Source: Antedon bifida
Taxonomy: Eukaryota > Echinodermata > Crinoidea > Comatulida > Antedonidae
Length of the DNA: 64,000 bases
Assembly (NCBI GenBank): GCA_963402885.1
Contig: OY727103.1
Coordinates: forward strand, 1,118,501 to 1,182,500
Direction: 5' to 3'
The position numbers and the translations under genes are program-made. Within the stretch, counting starts at the first letter, position 1. Each line of letters opens with the position of its first letter. Under the pieces are notes generated by a model. That model was not told the DNA's origin and ran no database searches. It was given only the letters and a program-made list of their open reading frames with translations. Shown piece by piece: positions 31,498-45,800 of the stretch.

Positions 31498-33808
31498 ATG
31501 GACTCTTCTTTGCTGTCCGTCTTTCTTTTTGCCATACTCAATTGTTTTCATTTTTCTCAAGGAGCAGTAATTCCAAGCCTGTCCGGTAAGTACACACATC
31601 ACATGGTCTTGTTGTTGTCCAGGGACCGGGTCGACTCGCTCAGTACAGTGTCAGACGGCTTGTGCTTAAATTATAGGGCTGACTTAAATATTAACCTTAA
31701 ACAGCCTCATACACTAAGGGGTCTAGGCCTAAAATCAAGTAATCTTTGTAAACTATATAACTGATAGCACTGGGTTTGGCCATAAACTGCATTTAGTAGT
31801 ACTAGTAGTTGTAGGGTAGTAGATATGCTCCTGAGACCATTAGATTAGTGTGTAACCCACAACTTTCTCCCACGACCAGACTACATGATTAGGGTAGGTC
31901 TACAAACAGTTCATAGTAGGCTAGTAAAAGACACATACTTGTTGTAATTACATACTTTTTAGTCCCTAATTATAAATTATGATTTGTTACTGGTAGATAA
32001 GAATATTCTAATATTCTAAATATTTATTTTTGTGTTTTTAATAAATATTAACATTCTTTATGTTTGTTTATTTTAGATAACATGAACTATGAAGTTGTCA
32101 CTCCAATTCGTATAAATAGCAATCATGAATCAATAAAAAATGGACATCATTTTAGAAAACGGAGTGTTCCGACACCGGAGGAAGAAGAAGATTTTCACAA
32201 AGACTCAAATGAAACTATGTATTTAATTGAAGCATTCGGACATGAATTTCATTTAACGTTATCTCACGACGATTCCTTTATTGCTTCGAATTTTGTAGTA
32301 GATGCGATAGGTTCCAACGGTGATGATATATACAACACGTTACAAATGGACGCGCCACATCATTGCTTTTATTCTGGGAATGTTAATAGCCATCCAGACT
32401 CCACTGCTGTCATTAGTCTATGTAGTGGCATGGTAAGATCATTGCACTTATTTTCCTAAGTTAATAAAATAAAATATTAATAATAATATTCATCAATTAA
32501 ATATTTACATTACAAGGATTTTAAAGAGACAAGTAATTGTCTGTAGACCATTTAGAAAAAAACAAATGTTATCACAAAGAAAAAAAAAAGAAAGAAGTAA
32601 AAAAAAGTATAAATACATAAAATGAACTAATACATACTCACACTTTCAAGAACTTAACATTTCTAATTCTTCTTTCCTCCTTTAAAATTATTTCTTAAAA
32701 AGCACTCTATGTTCTTCTGATTTGGCCTAAATGTTTAGACTGGCTGACGGGATAGTGTAATTGCATCCAGCTGTAACAGAAGCTGTCGGATCAATCCTTC
32801 CTATTTTAAGTTAAACGGCGCGAATTTATGACTTATTTCCAAGGATTTTTAATAAAAGCATTAATGTCTATTGAAAACTATTTTTTGTACTGTGATGTTT
32901 ACAATAAGTATGTCAAAATATAGTATAGTAGTCACATGTACAATTATAATCCGCAACACTTGATAAACATATTCAATTGTTAATAAATTCTGAGTGTAAT
33001 CCTACTCTATAATTGTCTCCAAATTTCATTCTCAAGCCCCCTGGGACTATTACAGTAACTGCCCTACATATAATATACTAAACTTTGTACATAGTGTATT
33101 TGAAAAATTGGATTTGCAAAATCTCAAGATTCCAAGGTCAGCATTTAATGTTTGTCATGACAACCAATTATCCCTGGATATAAGTTTTCAGTTTTATTAC
33201 TAGGTCAGTGTGTAAGATAATAAAAACACAGAATTGGATAGGTCTACTGACAGAGTGGTATGGGCATAAATTATATAAAAAATCACCTTTCTACATTAAA
33301 CCTCAAGAGAATTGCTTCCATTATCAGTGCATCAGAAGATGTGCTTATAGTTTAAGACAGTACTTTAAAATTAATAATTGATATTAAAAATACTAATAAT
33401 TGTCTTATGAAGAAAATGAGAAAATGTTGTAATATAGCATACAGTAGGCCATGCTTCCTCCCTCCTCCACTAAATTAAAAAAATTGCAATGCAAAAGATA
33501 GGACATTAGCACTTAAGTTCGCCTTAATCCCTTCACTTTATATTAGTATGCTGTATTCACAACCTGTAGGGCCTACTTCACTTCATTTTTTTAATGATAG
33601 ATATAACATTTTGATTGTATAATGTTTTTGTTTTTTTGTTCATTATAGTTTGGGTCTTTTAAAACAATTGATGGCGACTTTTACGTTGAACCAATTAAAA
33701 ACCAATCAAACGTTGATATATCTGGTGAAATGGACACTAAATCGCATATTATATATCATAACTTACCAAAAAAACGAGATAAAACCAAGAATTTATGTGG
33801 AGTTAAAG
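31498..33808 (+). CDS. ADAMTS exons 1-3: signal peptide and propeptide
   Basis: The exons are 31498-31585, 32077-32432 and 33649-33808. Exon 1 codes [20 protein letters not shown], a signal peptide with cleavage likely just after it. Exon 2 has a basic FRKRS (56-59), possibly an early propeptide processing site, and a Pep_M12B propeptide core ([33 protein letters not shown]). Exon 3 continues [16 protein letters not shown] and has the cysteine-switch-like NLCGVK that in the family coordinates the catalytic zinc in the zymogen. The glycosylation-type sites NQS and NET are visible. Confidence 0.9.
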
Positions 33809-36800
33809 GTAGGTGTTTTTTTTCTATTACTATTTTCACTGCAGAGCCATTTTCTTAATTGTGGTGGAATACTAATATAGCTTTCTCTGTCTTCTCTTTA
33901 AACTTGGACTATTTGTCTCAAGAATTTTTCTGTTGAATATTGTTTTTGTATATTCACAAAATAAACAACCTTATATTTTAGCGTACCATTCAAATATAAA
34001 AAGTACTTTTGTAGATTTTCTTTTGGCCGTAAATTCCCAATTGAATCAAGTAAGTACTGTGTGTTTGTAATGTTAAGTATAAATGTGTTTGAGTGGAGTT
34101 AGTCATTTAGCCTTCCTGTCAACTTTCGCGTATTTGACCTTCAGTAATTGGCTCTGCTCAACAGTAGGCCAGCCTAGCTTTAATGAGAAAAACTAATAAC
34201 CATATACAGTACAGTAGTACTAAATGTAAGCACTGAAAAGGCGGTCTATGTAGGTCATGGAGCAATGGAGTTTTATACTCAAATGGCTGGCTGGTATAAG
34301 TGCAAAGTTTTCAACTTAAATATTTTTTAGATGAGTAAGAAGAGATAATTTATGATTCACAGTTGTACAAGAAATTAATGACATGACATAATTACGAGAC
34401 ATTTTTAGAATTATTAATCGTCTTGTACTTAGTAAATGTAGTATAAAACCTTTCCAGGACCATTCAGGTTATTTTAATACAGCATTTCATGGAGAAATAA
34501 CTTCTCCATGTCCGTGCCATCGATGCGTGCAATAGTCAACAATTTGAAAGAACAAAAAGCTGTACAAACTCTTTTTAGACTCTATAATTTATTTTTAAAA
34601 ATGGAGATAACCAAAATAGTATCAATTTATATCTTTATTATGCCAATCATTTTGAACATTTATACAATAAAGCAGACTTTTTTAAAGCAGAAGTCTTTTC
34701 TTTCAAATTTATTCTGTTTTGTAAGTGCAGAAAAATAAAATGATACTTTAGTCTGCAAAATGCCATATTTTGTTCTAAACAAATGTATATATTTTATTGA
34801 TCAACCATGAAATATTTTTTTAAAAGCACTTAACTTACAATGCTTAATATTCTTTTGAGAAAAATTGTAAGCGTGTATTAAAATTAGCCAACACTATTAT
34901 ATCCATTATGTAGATTTTTGGAAGTTCGCGTGTGATTATAACAATAACAATATTTTGAAATATGACATGGAGCAGCAAATATGAAAACGATTTACACATT
35001 ACCAGTCACTGACTTCATTTTTACCAAAAATTGTTAATAAAACATAAGCTTTATTCCTCCCATGGGCCAAATAAATATGAATGATGTCATCACAAAAATG
35101 AATAATAGTGACTTGAATCTAACTTAATCATGTAGTAAATAGTATTGGTTCAAAATACAAAACAAAAATCATTACTGTAGTTTCTCAAAATTTTCTTTGC
35201 GTTTTGTAAATTGCTAAAATATTGATGTTCCGGCAAATTGTGGTTTTTGACCGGAAAGATGTTTCATTCATTAGAATTACCTTCAAAGACTTAACTATAT
35301 TTAAAAAAATAGTTGATTAATAGTCGGATGTGGATAGTTTTATTTGATTCACAGCACGTGCTGCTTACAATTAACAAAGAAAGATAGATAAACGTGTTTT
35401 AATGGCATTTTTCGGAGGTTCCGTATCCTTAGTTCTATTCTTTCAAACCCACATGCAATGATTATCCCACTTTTTCAACATTTCTAAGCACAAAAAATGA
35501 TATGTCACCCGGACAGCTCATCATTATTATATTTGGTTTACATACCAGAGCATGTCTTTATTAATTGTTATTTTTCTTTAAATTACTGTTAATTCCATTA
35601 TTGATTTTCCAATAAAATATTGTATATGTTAAAAGTTTACTGGTTCAGTGACAATGGACCGCAGGAATCCTTTTTACCACTTCTACAATTGCTATTATTC
35701 CACTAAATCCTTGTTGAATATAGTCCAATATTTAATAGTCTTTGTATAAATAGTTTTAATGGATGCCACCTTCAATGGTTTGTATATATTCAAAATGATG
35801 GCGGTTAAACGGAATAAACCTGGTCACGTTTTTAAGTTTGATCAACATTCTATAAAGGGATGAATGTTTCTGACGTATAGTTATTGCCAAACCTTAGAAG
35901 ATTATTATTTATATTATATCAAATTTAAACTACTATTTCTTATATTATATTAAGTTAAAAGTTTAGTCCAAGTATCTGTTTGGCTGGTGGTATTCACAGA
36001 CTTTAAGTCTTGTAAGTTGTACAATTTAGAAATCTGCCGTATAGTTATAGCCAAACCTTATAAGATTTTTTAACAATATTATTTCAAACTTATTATTTTA
36101 AACTACTAATTTCTTAGATATTATCAAATTAAAAGTTTAGTTCAAGTATCTGTCTTGTTTGGTAGGTGGTATTCACAGACTTAAGTCTTGCAAGTTGTAG
36201 AAATAATTCTTTATAAAACAAACCTAATCGCTAGTGGTTTACTTATATTCTACACAAGTCACGAATAATAGGCACCCTGTTAGGAAGTTCATAGTGAAAT
36301 TGTTACCAATTTCTGTAACCAATTATGTTTATCCAATAATTGGGAACCGTACTGATGAAGGTATATCAAGGGGTCAAGTTGGGAACACATGCAGACTGGA
36401 CATGTAAACCCACACCATCACCGGGTTGCCTCGGGCAGCTGGCCTATGAGCTATCAAGATTGAAACAAACTGATTCTTTTAGATTGTTGAAGAGATTGAG
36501 AAGAAACAAAATAGTTAAAATTTATTAACAAAAAGTGATTATTGTAGATTTTTAAAGAGATTGTGTGGCGTAACAGATATTGAATAGAAACAATACAAGA
36601 TAGTTTTTGGCATAATTTCATTGTGAATTGTTGGGATCAGATTAAGATCTGGAAAATGTATTGTGTTTGCTTATACAGCCAAATCTTGTATAACAAAATT
36701 TGTCATGATAGTGTATGTAAACTACAGTAGCTACAGTATAAAGCAAGTCTTGATGAAATGCAGGCTTCCGATGCACATTTTAAAACTATACCGAAATAAA

Positions 36801-39800
36801 TAAATAATTTGGTATTTGTTAAATAATATTTACAGTACCAAACCAAAGTTTTGCAGTTTACTCTCTAAAAATTTGCTTAAACTTATGAAGAAGATCCAGC
36901 TAATTTTTTTTGCATGATAGTTTTCCAATTTCCAGTGGGTCAGTGGTTAAGAAAATAAATAGTCTACACCAAGTACCTTGCTGAAATGTTCTTAAAGGGA
37001 CTCTAAATTAAAGGTAATTTTGTTTTGCCTTTTTTTGTTCACTTTAAGACTTTACCTAACTCAATAATATATCCTGAATCATGGGATAATGTTAGTTTCA
37101 TTTCTAGACTTTATCTTCATCTAAACTTTTTGACTTTTCAATTTGTTAATAATATTTATTTTGGATTGAATGTTTGGCAGATTAATACGATATGGTAAAA
37201 ATGAGAAGGTTCTGAATTGTTGAGTTTTGACCAATTTCCTTTTCTTAAAAGATCAGATTGAAGCTGGGTAATGCTTGGTTCCTACTTTGGAGCATCGCAC
37301 AGACGTAATGTAGACAGTGACCAATTACAAGATGACCCATCATGTTGTGATTGGTCAAAATAAAAGTGGTCTTACGTCCTAGTATTGCATCCAAGTTGCA
37401 ACCAAACTTTAGCATGTACCACACTGCACTACTACTACTAGTCTTTGTATGAACAGAAGTTGTCTTGTTTAGTGTTTGAGGGTTATATGATATCCAGGGT
37501 ACTATTATCATTAGGAATTTCATTACAAGACAATTGCTACATCTGTTCTTCTATGACTCAAGGGGAATTCCTTTTCTGTGAATAACCTCATGTTGTTGAT
37601 CTATTATATTAATTGTAAATTGTTCACTGGTTCTGAGCAATTTTCCTCTTAAGACAGAGCTTGTCCCCTTAAAGAGGCGATCTTCTCCACTCTTAAGACA
37701 GAGCTCGTCCCTCAAAGAGAGATCTTGTACCCACTCTTTCTTAAAGAGAGATTATGCCCCCACTTAAAAACAAATTCTGTCCTCTTCATTTTCTATACTC
37801 AAATAAATGTGATTCTGATTCTGAAATAGTAAGGTTAACATTTTGGGTAATTAATTTACACAGGGAAATCGTAAGCTTTTAAGTTTTACCGTAAGAAATC
37901 TTTTAATTCCCTGGATAGGTTTGGTAGGATGTAGTGCTTTATTAATATGTCTGAAAACAGACAAATAGAAAGGTTTCGCTCACTAGATGAGTCATAACTT
38001 TAACATTATAAATTATGTTGAGACGAGGAAAATTGAAAATTTAATAATAATTTTTTAAACACTTGTAATTATTATTTCTTTGTTACCCTGACAGTGGCGT
38101 AATCAACTGGTTGCTTACGAGTTCCTCAAACAGCTTGCTAAAGATCTACTCGTACTGCTCGTATAGAAACAGCAAATAGTTGGAAGAGTTAGATCCGTTG
38201 GACACGCCTAATGAGTAAAGTCACTGGCAATTAATTGTACTATATTGATATATATACTGGATATGATTTAAGCTTTAATGTTTACATGAATTAGTTTAAT
38301 CATGTTTAGCCAGAAAAATTAATTAAATTTGTAAATGCATTTTTAATTTCCTCCTAAAATTGTATGTCTCAGTCTGTATGACTTGCTTGTAATCAACATT
38401 TTTATAAACCTTAATTTTGCTTTGAAAACATTCTGTTTACGCCACAAGACTTGGTATAACAAGGCTAAAATTTGAACCCAACAACCTAACAATTGTGTCT
38501 GAAGTATAACACTATGTGAAATACAAACACAAAAATGGGTCACAAAGTAACTTTTATGTATTAAAGTTTTGACTTAAACTAGATGTTGAACATACTGTAA
38601 AAGGGTGTCAACCGCTATACTTGTCCCAATTATTAAAAACAAATGGCAATGCATTCCATGAGGCATTGAGTCTTGCGTTGTACAATACGACTCCAAGCTG
38701 TGATATTTCATGTTCCCATAACAATATTTTCTGTGTGTTTTATGAAATTTGATCTCAATGAGTGTAATTGGCGGAGAGTGCATATGTACAGGATAGGTCA
38801 GTTGAATAGTCTTAATTTTTACACGGCACTGTTAAATCGCAGTTAGTTGCATCGACTAGCTCCATGTTTATTGGCTAGTTCTCTTGTGAGTGCAATGCGA
38901 TATACCCATCCTGAGACAATGGTCACTCTGTTGTACCCATCATTCAGATCTAGGCCACAATTTAACATTCCGCAATTAACTCAACTGTTTAGCCTTTGAT
39001 AACGATGCCATCGTTTAATCACTGAGTATTGTACTTGTTCTAAGACAACAAGGTGGCTATAATTCAAACTATAAAAATTAATAAATTATTGCTCATTGAT
39101 AAACACAAAATACTCATTTGTAATGGAGCTGTAGCTTGGTGGTTAACATGCTTGCCTTCCAATCCAAAGGTCCGGGGTTCAATCCTGACCTACAGTAGTG
39201 CCAGGGTTGTAACTCACGACTCGTTCAACTCCATTCCCTAAGCCTCATATGAGACTTAGTTTTTATAAGCATAATAAATGATTAAACAGATCCATCCTGT
39301 AATTGGTGAGTTAATCTCTGTTGGAATGCGTTTGAAATTTTTTTAAAAAGGAAAAACAAGTGGTGGTGGGTGAATTATGGTGGGGGTGGGCGGTCTGTGT
39401 AGGTCTACGAAAGACCCAATCCAACAACATAATACCTCAGCTGTAAATACACATATATATTCTGTTATTACTGTTAATACATTCATATAACAATTATCTA
39501 TTTGTTTTGTGGTGGTATTAAAATAGGAACACTATCCCTACTGACACAGTTAAATAGACCTTTGTGATACATACAACTACTGGAAATAAAGAAAGAAAAA
39601 GTAATTCATTGTGTATCACTTGACACCATAGGTCTCTTGTGACAAAACCCTGGATAGTATTTCTACATTCAATCTATTAGCCACTTTGTGTAAACTTTGC
39701 TCACTTTATTTTCTTTCAATCCATTTTACAGATCTGTTTTTATAGGAAATACAAATTTGGTTTTATATTTCTTGGCCAGATGTAGAATTTGGGTAAAAGG

Positions 39801-42800
39801 GTGTGTTTAAATACCCCTAAACAATCATGATTTCTGAGGTTGAAGTAAGATTTTAATTGAGATTGTGACAAAAAGTTTGCAATATTTCACCAACTTGCTC
39901 TGAAGAAAAATGTTTTTGCGATCCATTTATATAATGGCACTCAAACATATCTGCCAATCTGTAAAATAATATTAGAATTATTGAAATGTTGTATTTTTCT
40001 AGTTCAAAATGCTAGGTTTATTTGTGCCTATTTCGTGCCTATCTAACTTGGATGCACCAACAATAGACTATTCTCCTCAACGAGCTAAATAAAACGAAAA
40101 GTACTGTAGTAGATTTATTTGTGAATCTAATTCTAAGGGGAAATAGACTAGGGAAATAGACTAGGGAAATAGACAGAGAATTTTAATAAGATAATTAGAA
40201 GTTTATGACATTCATTGAAATTAATTTGGTCATGTACATCGCAGTCTCTTCTAATGTGTGAATGAAAGGAGGTGACTTGCAAAACCAAGGTTTCTTTATT
40301 GTGATTTTTCAGTGTAATGTAAGCATCTTTATCTCGTGAATTAAGATTTGATTCATTTTGACATTTGCTGAACCAAAAATAGCGTTTTATTTTGCAGAAC
40401 GACATTAATGAGTGGTGCCCATGGTCATGTGGTAGTTCTGATGTTCTTGATCTCAGATTAATGTTATTAATGTTAGGGCGATGTAGTCACATTGTCAAAT
40501 ACATTAAACATCATAATGGATATATAACGTACACTTACGTACACACTATTATTTTACTGATTTCAACAGAATTATTATTGAATATGATACAGTATAGAAT
40601 AGACAGTATAATCATTAGATTTATTTTTTATCCATATTGTAAATTTTTCTGTATTTTTTTCGTCATGAATCTGATTTTTTTTTCTGTAATGTTTAACTTT
40701 TTATTATATGTATTACAATAATTTCAGACTTGTTTTGTTATATAAAACACAGTTGAAATTATAAAGATGATTCAAGCAAAATTAAGCAGTAGATGAGTAT
40801 GCTAATTAAATATAATATCTTTGTATTGTTGTTGAATATAAGAAAATGAATTCTATTCGTTGGGCTTCAAACCCCCTTTAATGAGGTCAAACAGTTACTG
40901 GGATATCTAACTGAGATAGGTCAAGTCATGCTTGATGGGTAGCTAATAGGTAAGATAGAAAGAGAGCCGAAATATGACCATCAAGAGGCGTGCTCTACCA
41001 TCAACGAATGTCAAACTACCCATGTCGTTTAAGTTTGTTTTAGTTAACTTAGCTCACAAGGGAATCGATTGGTCTAAGTATCTGTTGAAAACCCCTTCTA
41101 GGTATTTTTCTTTGATAGTTTCAGCAGTGAATACAGCTATTATACCATATTGAGGTCAAAGTTCATGAGTATGGACTTGAATTCAATCTCGTACTTATTC
41201 CCAACTCTCTATTAAGTTCATGACTTGACAATGACATATTGAAGTGAAGCCACCACTCCTCTCCCTTAATAATAAATTAATAGTGGTTGAGAAACTGCAT
41301 TTTGTTACTTATTTAGGAAAAGATTAGTATACTATCTGAACAAGAACTGCATCACCTTCCTCTCATTTGACTCAAAATGAATGTCTAATGGTATTAACTT
41401 CCATCGTTCCAAGTTCATAGAAAATGCTGTACCATTAGTTGAAATGCACATTTTCACAAGAAGGCCAGTGACAATAAAGGCTGTGTTGTAATTTGAATGT
41501 ACAGATAATAAATATATCTTGATATATCAGAATATTGGACCTATTGAGCGATATACCAATCTTATCTTATCGTTTTGCAGAGATAAGCGATTTCATATCA
41601 TAACATAAAAAATGATTTTAAAGTTAGAAAGTTAGGCAACTGCTGGTAGCATAGGAAATTATGCAAAATTTCATACACGAAAACCAACTGATGGATTTAA
41701 TTCATTTAGGATATTGTGAGAATGTGCGGGTCGTTGATGACATCATCATTGCGACAGTATCGGAAACACACTCATGAAGGAAGCAGATAACTAGAAATTA
41801 TAATAAAGTTTTTAAACGATGCGAGTAAAGCTACATACTTTGAGTATTGTATAATATGAAAGGAAGGCTGATAGCTTTCTATGAAAATATTTGCGTTGCT
41901 CTTTAAAATGCAAGATTAATCTACTGTGTCTACAAAGTTGCAATTGTAAAATGTTTTGCCATATCTTTAAACATTAAAGATATCAAACGGTTTATAAGTT
42001 ATAGTACTGTCCAAAATTATATAAATTTGTTGTCAATTGTCCTCAAATGTTAAAAAGTCTATTTCGTTTGTTTGGGTATTTAAAAAATATAAAGGTTTCA
42101 TTATCAGTGGATTGTATCTTTAAGATTTTCTCTCACCTGTGTATGACTTGTTTAAACACCTGAGCCAGCAGGTATGCTGATGGCTTCAGGTAGCACCATC
42201 TCACCTGTGACGTGGCTTTCATTCATAAACACTTATTACTATTGGGCCAAGTCCAAGATGGATCAACCATACTTGTCATGTGTACTCTACACACTTTTTT
42301 TTCAGTATTGTGAGGAATTTTAAGACCTAAAATATTGCAGGATGAAGAGAATTCTATGGATGGATAACAAAAAGCTATAAAAACATCTTGCGCGAGTGCT
42401 GTGTTGAAATTATGCTGGATGTGGAACGCCTTAAATTAACTGGAAAGAAGACATTGAATGTGGGTTTCCCTGCCCAACTCTCTTTTCTTGAAAGTCATCA
42501 GACCTTCATTTAAAGAAATAAGAGGAGAGCTACTAATACTAATATTTCCCAGCTATTAGTAATAGATGCGACATTTATTTTATATTGTTGTTAGTCTTCC
42601 CATGTCTGGAAAAATTAGGAAGTAGTATTTGTTGTACTCCTCCTTGTTAGGAGCACTTAAATGAAGATCTGATATTAAATAAATATAGAGTCTATTGACA
42701 GTATCTGTAGTTTGCTAATACATGTTCATCCTTGTAGGTAGCAGTTTAATAATCTATTATAAATGTCACTTTTAAAGATAATATTCATCAATTTGAATCT

Positions 42801-45800
42801 TTAAACTTTGCATTTGTCTGTTTTAATGAACTACTTTTCTGATAAAGATATGGAACACAGTGGGTGGTAGAATCCCTAAACATAAAGTTGAAATAGTTTT
42901 GTCAGATAGAAAATAGACAGGTTTAGTACCTCAATAATTCACTTAGAATTTCATATGTTGTTGAAATTTACACACAAACTAACATGCCCCTTGTTATCAT
43001 GGCTATGAAAACATGTCTGACCCTTTTGAGATCAACTAGACTTCATCAACTTGGAATACCTTTTGAGAGGATAGTAGATAGTTGGCTCATCCAGAACTTC
43101 ATGAGATTACTTTGTTCTGCAGCTTCTAAAATTCTTTATACCAACTTAAACAAGAACAAGTTTACAAATTCCCATTCTTTCAGCTTATTAGTAAACTATA
43201 AAGATTCTGCATGATACAGTTTCCTAACGCTTCAGTCCTCTTGAATTGAACTGCCTAAAGGCGCGGCGAAAAAAGTTAATAGATAGATAGATATTGATAG
43301 ATATTTCTGTAGTAACATACTGTAATATATATATACTTAGCATAACCTTGCTGTTTTATAAGTTCTGTAGTATATTTGCCATTCAAGTAAATCGGTAATT
43401 TCAGTTTACTTTTTATTCCATCACTCAATCACTGTAATCATAATTAAGATTATTTAAATTTTCAAATGACCTTTAGCTCATTTCAAAGCAACAATGACGT
43501 ATCGTAGTTGCATATCTTAAGATACACAAATACAAATTCATAACGAATTGGCTACTCGATTAAGATGTGTAAACGATACGTGACAAGGCTGTGTAATCCA
43601 GGCTAGAAGAATTCCTGCTGAGTTGGGCTTTGCTTGTAACCATAGACTCCTCGTTACGAGGTTCCACAATTAAAGCGCTGGGGACGTGAATCTGGCCTGA
43701 GATTGTAAGGTTAATGGAAACGTTGTGATAACCTGAGTCAAAAATGACATTCTATTATAATTCATTAATCAATGATGATAAGATTTAATCTTTTATATTG
43801 TTAACGTTCAAAACTTGTTATGTTAAACTGCTGTTGATAGATGAAAGATGTATGGTTAGGGATAGGTTCATCCTCTGTTGTCAGATTTGTATGCAGAGTT
43901 TTTACTCGTTGTTCTTTCAGTAGCAATCAGTATTTTATTAATGGCAGTCAGTGACACTAACTAGGTCAACACAGGGTCAAAAGATACTTGGGAATTGGGT
44001 TGTTTGAACTTTAGTACACATTCATTTTGATTGTATTACACAAATTTTTGCTTTCGAAAAACTTTTATGCAATAAGTATATGTATAGCCTTATCTTACCC
44101 ATATCATACCAATATGTCTATATTAAATAATGATTGCTAAGTAGGCCTAATAACTACATACTATCACAATGATATTCACTTCAATTGATTATATTGAAAG
44201 TTATATATATTTGATGGACATGCTTTTTCATCTGTTAATAATTGTTTAACTTTGTTGTTGCTTGAAATATAGAAGATCTTCTGCTTGTATTTTGGTTGCC
44301 AAGTTAAATAGTACAAGTGTCAATCACATGTCTATCACCATTATTACGGTCAATTTAATTCCGACTTCCTCCTCTGTGGAAACATCTGAAGGGAAGTCTT
44401 AGTTTACCTAGTATTGACCTGAATCTGCTGGTATTCAAGCTAATTAAAAGATTAAGATACTTCTTAACCCATCTTTTTTTCTTACTAATTTGTTAAATAA
44501 GTAGTAAAGTAGAAACATTTGCCTTCTTTCAAGGTATTATGGCGGAAAAAAAATGATTGAAACCTGATCAAACTATATGGAGGTATAAAATGATCAAATG
44601 TTGTTCCACACTTTCTATTAGTTTTTTATTAAATGATTTAAGGGTAAAAGACGTCATATTATCTGGCAATCATTTCCTTACCAAGGCGGTTTTTCTACTC
44701 CATTAGGCTTTATTAAATCAACCAAGTCGGGTGCGTTTACAAATTACCAACAATTGGTATCTGTACAATGTCTGTGTGGTGACTCTGCAGTCTTTTGTTT
44801 TAAATCTTTCACTGTTCTTCATTGAACTTTAACACATTTAGTGTGTAGGGTACACTAAATACTGTTATTACCTTCACACAATGGATAGTGCATAATTAAA
44901 AGGGAGAGGTGCATCATTAGAAGGGAGGCATTGTCATCAGAGAAGAGGTGTGTTAGAAGAGAGAAAGGTGCATCAAAATAGAGGAGGCCGGGTTCCTCAT
45001 CAAATGGGAGGGTTCATTAGTAGAGGAGTATTGCATCAAAAGAGAGACATGTGCAACATATATGTGTGATGATATCCAAAGTCCAAATACCTCCATTCAA
45101 GATCGATGATTTCAAAGTGGAACCTCTTATCTAAGTAACAAACCCTTGAAGATACAGAACAATGGTGAATGGCAAACAAGACTTTAATTAATCTTACTTA
45201 ATATTGATCAGCATGTATATCACATTCCAAATAAACATAATAATGATTACTGCATAATTAACATTGAATGCAAAACTGACCTTGATGATAAAGTTTTCTG
45301 CATATTTTGTATTTGGCTGAATTTCCTGTTGCTGTCATGTACATTACTGTTATTACTTCAATATGATAAAACCTGCTAAATATTCGATAGATTAAACTTG
45401 TTATTTATTAGTCTATTTTTTTAAATCATCTTTTTATTTCAGATTAAAATTAAATTTATTGTCATGTACTGTAAACATAAAATGAAATAGTAATGTTTTA
45501 GTAACTTTTTTTTTAGAACCTATGCTTTTAAAATTTCATTCGTTGCACTATACTAGCTAATTTATATGAAGTGCGTTTGTGTTGATAGGTGGGGGAGTCT
45601 GGAGATTGTGTCACAGAAAACAACCCTGATCAAATTAATACAAGCTGAAACCATATCCCAAAAGGTCAAATGAAGAATTATCAAATGCTTGGCGGTCTAA
45701 ATTCACGTATTCATTTCCTGAACACGTTATGATCAAGATTGTGAATACCACAGTGGTAGATTCTTAGCAACCCATCTTGCAACCATTTCACAGCAACCCA

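Noticed and set aside
40392-40721. 109-codon open frame in ADAMTS intron 3
   Set aside because: Composition is that of AT-rich random sequence; it has a possible acceptor (ttttgcag) but no donor, family or frame fit to the protease.
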